Positions 20,222-21,577 of a stretch of DNA of 21,577 nt are shown one piece after another; position 1 is the first letter of the stretch, and each line of letters starts with the position of its first letter. The DNA is from Haplomitrium mnioides (lineage: Eukaryota; Marchantiophyta; Haplomitriopsida; Calobryales). The DNA lies in contig JBNGIS010003722.1 in assembly GCA_049999725.1 (NCBI GenBank), positions 1-21,577 on the forward strand. The letters run 5' to 3'. Below the pieces are notes generated by a model, which was not told where the DNA came from, made no database searches, and saw only the letters and a program-made list of their open reading frames with translations. The position numbers and the translations under genes are program-made.

Positions 20222-21495
20222 TTAGACTCTCTCCTCTTTCGGAGGAATTATCTCATCTAAATCTACAGGCCAAGCATCTGCAGCTGCTAGAGAATCCTGA
20301 CGAGACTTTCCAATCTCCGACATCACTACAGAGTCACCAGAAGCACCTGCAGTACCAGGAGGAAAAGGTTCCTTGTGGTACGCAAAAACTATCTGTGACT
20401 CAGTCACATTGGATGGCAAGGAAGCCATCTCCAAAACCCTCTGAGGAATATAAATAGACTGACGTCTATCATATTCCACGACGATGCAATTTTGCATCAA
20501 CTTAAGAGCACAGACAAAGCCTGTGCTAGACCCAGAGCAAAGATCAAGGATTCAATCTTGCTCTGTTGATAGATGGTCAATAAAAAAGTTATACAAAGCC
20601 TGCGGTTTTTGATAAACATTCACAAGAGCATCATCTCCTGGATGTTTAAGCTTGGCAAAAACTGCAGGACAGCTAAAAACACTCCGCATTGGTTGCCGAG
20701 GAAGTCCGGTTGCAGAAGAAGCTTGCAAGTTGAAATGGCGCATGCTCATCTTTCCCTCCTTTGACCAGTAGCCCACCGTCCAGTACTCGTGGGCATGTGC
20801 GATTCTGGGACCACCAGAATGATGTATATTGCTTTTGTCCTTGCAAAAAGATAAACAACCATGTGAAATATTGTAACGAAAATGCAAGAGAAATAAAAGA
20901 CAAAGAAATAAAAAAAAAAAAAAAATGAAAGAAAAACTTACCAGATGTCGTGATCAATTGCACAGCAGACTTCAGAAAGGGCATCCTCCACGATGCCATT
21001 GCTGCGAAGAATGTACAATTACAAATGACCAAAAATCTGAAGTAGTCACTGCCGCAAAAGATGATACCTTGTCGAAAATGTCATCTTTTGAAAATGGCTC
21101 CGAATCATCATGCTTAGATTCCTTTAGGTTATAACCATAAGGAATGTCAACAATAGCCAATGTGAAACACCGAGGTTTCACAAGGCCCTTCAATTGCCTC
21201 ACATTAGCCTCCCCATAGACTTGGTAGAACGCCACGTTGAGACCGTCCACATAAGATAATAAATCTTCTTCCTCATCTCTCACAACTCCTTCTGTTGTGA
21301 GAGATGCAGCCCCACTTTGTTGTCGTGCTTTCCACTCCCTGGCCTTTTGGCAGTGGAGAAGGAAAGCCGGCGGGTAAGAGACCAACATCGGAGGCTGGTC
21401 TTGTTCTTCGGGGGTTACCTCGACCCCAGACTTCTTTCTTCCCTTCGCAGCTACAGTAAGTTTCTTTGCTAGCTGCCACTTGAAAGTTTTGTCCC
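20222..21495 (-). pseudogene. Beta-class DNA amino-methyltransferase-like gene, two exons, lightly broken, 5' end outside window
   Basis: On the minus strand exon 1 runs 21495-20942 and exon 2 runs 20831-20222. Exon 1 opens after a T-rich acceptor (TTTTTTTCAAG) and holds DIPYG (21148-21134), the place of catalytic motif IV (D/S-P-P-Y). FSKDDIFDKV and FWSFVIVHSS follow. Exon 2 continues with HSGGPRIAHAHEYWTVGYW, a YQKPQALYNFF segment (motif X position) and the SAM-binding motif I, DLCSGSSTG (20545-20519), then CIVVEYD (motif II acidic strand). Motif IV before motif I is the circularly permuted order of beta-class N6-adenine/N4-cytosine DNA methyltransferases. About 387 codons are visible. Two lesions break it: a 1-nt slip at about 21000 and an in-frame TGA at 20552-20554, where TGG would be expected. 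Either could be an assembly error. It may be a plant gene or the cargo of a transposon. Confidence 0.7.
20832..20941 (-). other. Intron of the methyltransferase-like gene
   Basis: On the minus strand the donor is CTG/GTAAGT at 20942/20941 and the acceptor is ACAAAAG/C at 20832/20831, with a T-rich body. Joining these borders keeps one reading frame from the CAIDHDI segment to NIHHSGGP, a phase-2 junction. An alternative acceptor 7-8 nt upstream (TGCAAG/G) breaks that frame. The length of 110 nt is usual for plants. Confidence 0.65.
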
Positions 21496-21550
21496 CTTGA
21501 AAAAAATAAAAACAAAAACATTAGAAAATGAAAAAATTGAAATGTTAAAA

Positions 21551-21577
21551 CCATGCAAGCATGGACTTCTATGCCCA
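21551..21577. repeat. Further copy of the palindromic repeat at the window edge
   Basis: CCATGC-AA-GCATGG followed by ACTTCTATGCCC matches the units at 19800 and 19689. It lies in the presumed intron upstream of exon 1 of the methyltransferase-like gene. More copies may follow outside the window. Confidence 0.65.

Noticed and set aside
21273-21554. Minus-strand open frame of 93 codons at the right edge
   Set aside because: It overlaps the intron and exon 1 of the methyltransferase-like gene in the wrong frame, and its hydrophobic start is just the T-rich intron tract.

Overview
This window is plant-type nuclear DNA that consists almost entirely of decayed, nested LTR retrotransposons. The evidence for a land plant is a Ty3/gypsy element of the Tat/Athila type whose primer-binding site matches plant tRNA-Asp, a Ty1/copia element with plant-style gag, and a flanking eukaryotic gene relic with spliceosomal intron borders. 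I cannot name the species. The repeat load suits a large genome such as that of a gymnosperm, fern or other non-model plant. No bacterial, organellar or viral genome features are present.

Layout. Positions 1-1106 are old flanking DNA with one coding-like fragment. Positions 1107-14516 are gypsy element A: a 5' LTR of about 4.0 kb (1107-~5118), PBS (5127-5144), gag relic, pol relic (RT, RNase H, integrase; pol ends about 13 nt before the 3' LTR), polypurine tract, and the first 569 bp of the 3' LTR. A copia element (6352-~10919) sits inside element A between gag and RT. At 14517 the 3' LTR of A is interrupted by a second, diverged member of the same gypsy family, element B. Element B has an LTR of about 4.09 kb (14517-~18606), PBS (18615-18632) and the start of gag (18724-19302), and is then cut off. 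Positions 19303-21577 are a different kind of DNA: an AT-rich stretch, a ~37-bp palindromic tandem repeat, and, on the minus strand, a two-exon relic of a protein with the motif order of a beta-class DNA amino-methyltransferase.

Two things stand out. First, the gypsy LTRs themselves carry a long open frame (about 2.2 kb; 1492-3707 in A, 14912-17178 in B). It has a globular N-terminal half and a coiled-coil C-terminal half. Because the tRNA-Asp PBS lies downstream of it, the frame is inside the LTR and not in the internal region, and it is recognisable in both diverged copies. Second, the methyltransferase-like gene (DIPYG motif first, then a DLCSGSSTG SAM-binding motif) is broken by only one frameshift and one TGA, and the same hairpin repeat lies on both sides of it.

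The order of events is readable. Element A is oldest (its LTR copies differ by roughly 12-14% by eye). The copia element then landed in A (its LTRs differ by about 5%), and B landed in A's 3' LTR. All three are now non-autonomous. Many stop codons look like C-to-T/G-to-A changes of TGG, CAG, CAA or CGA codons.
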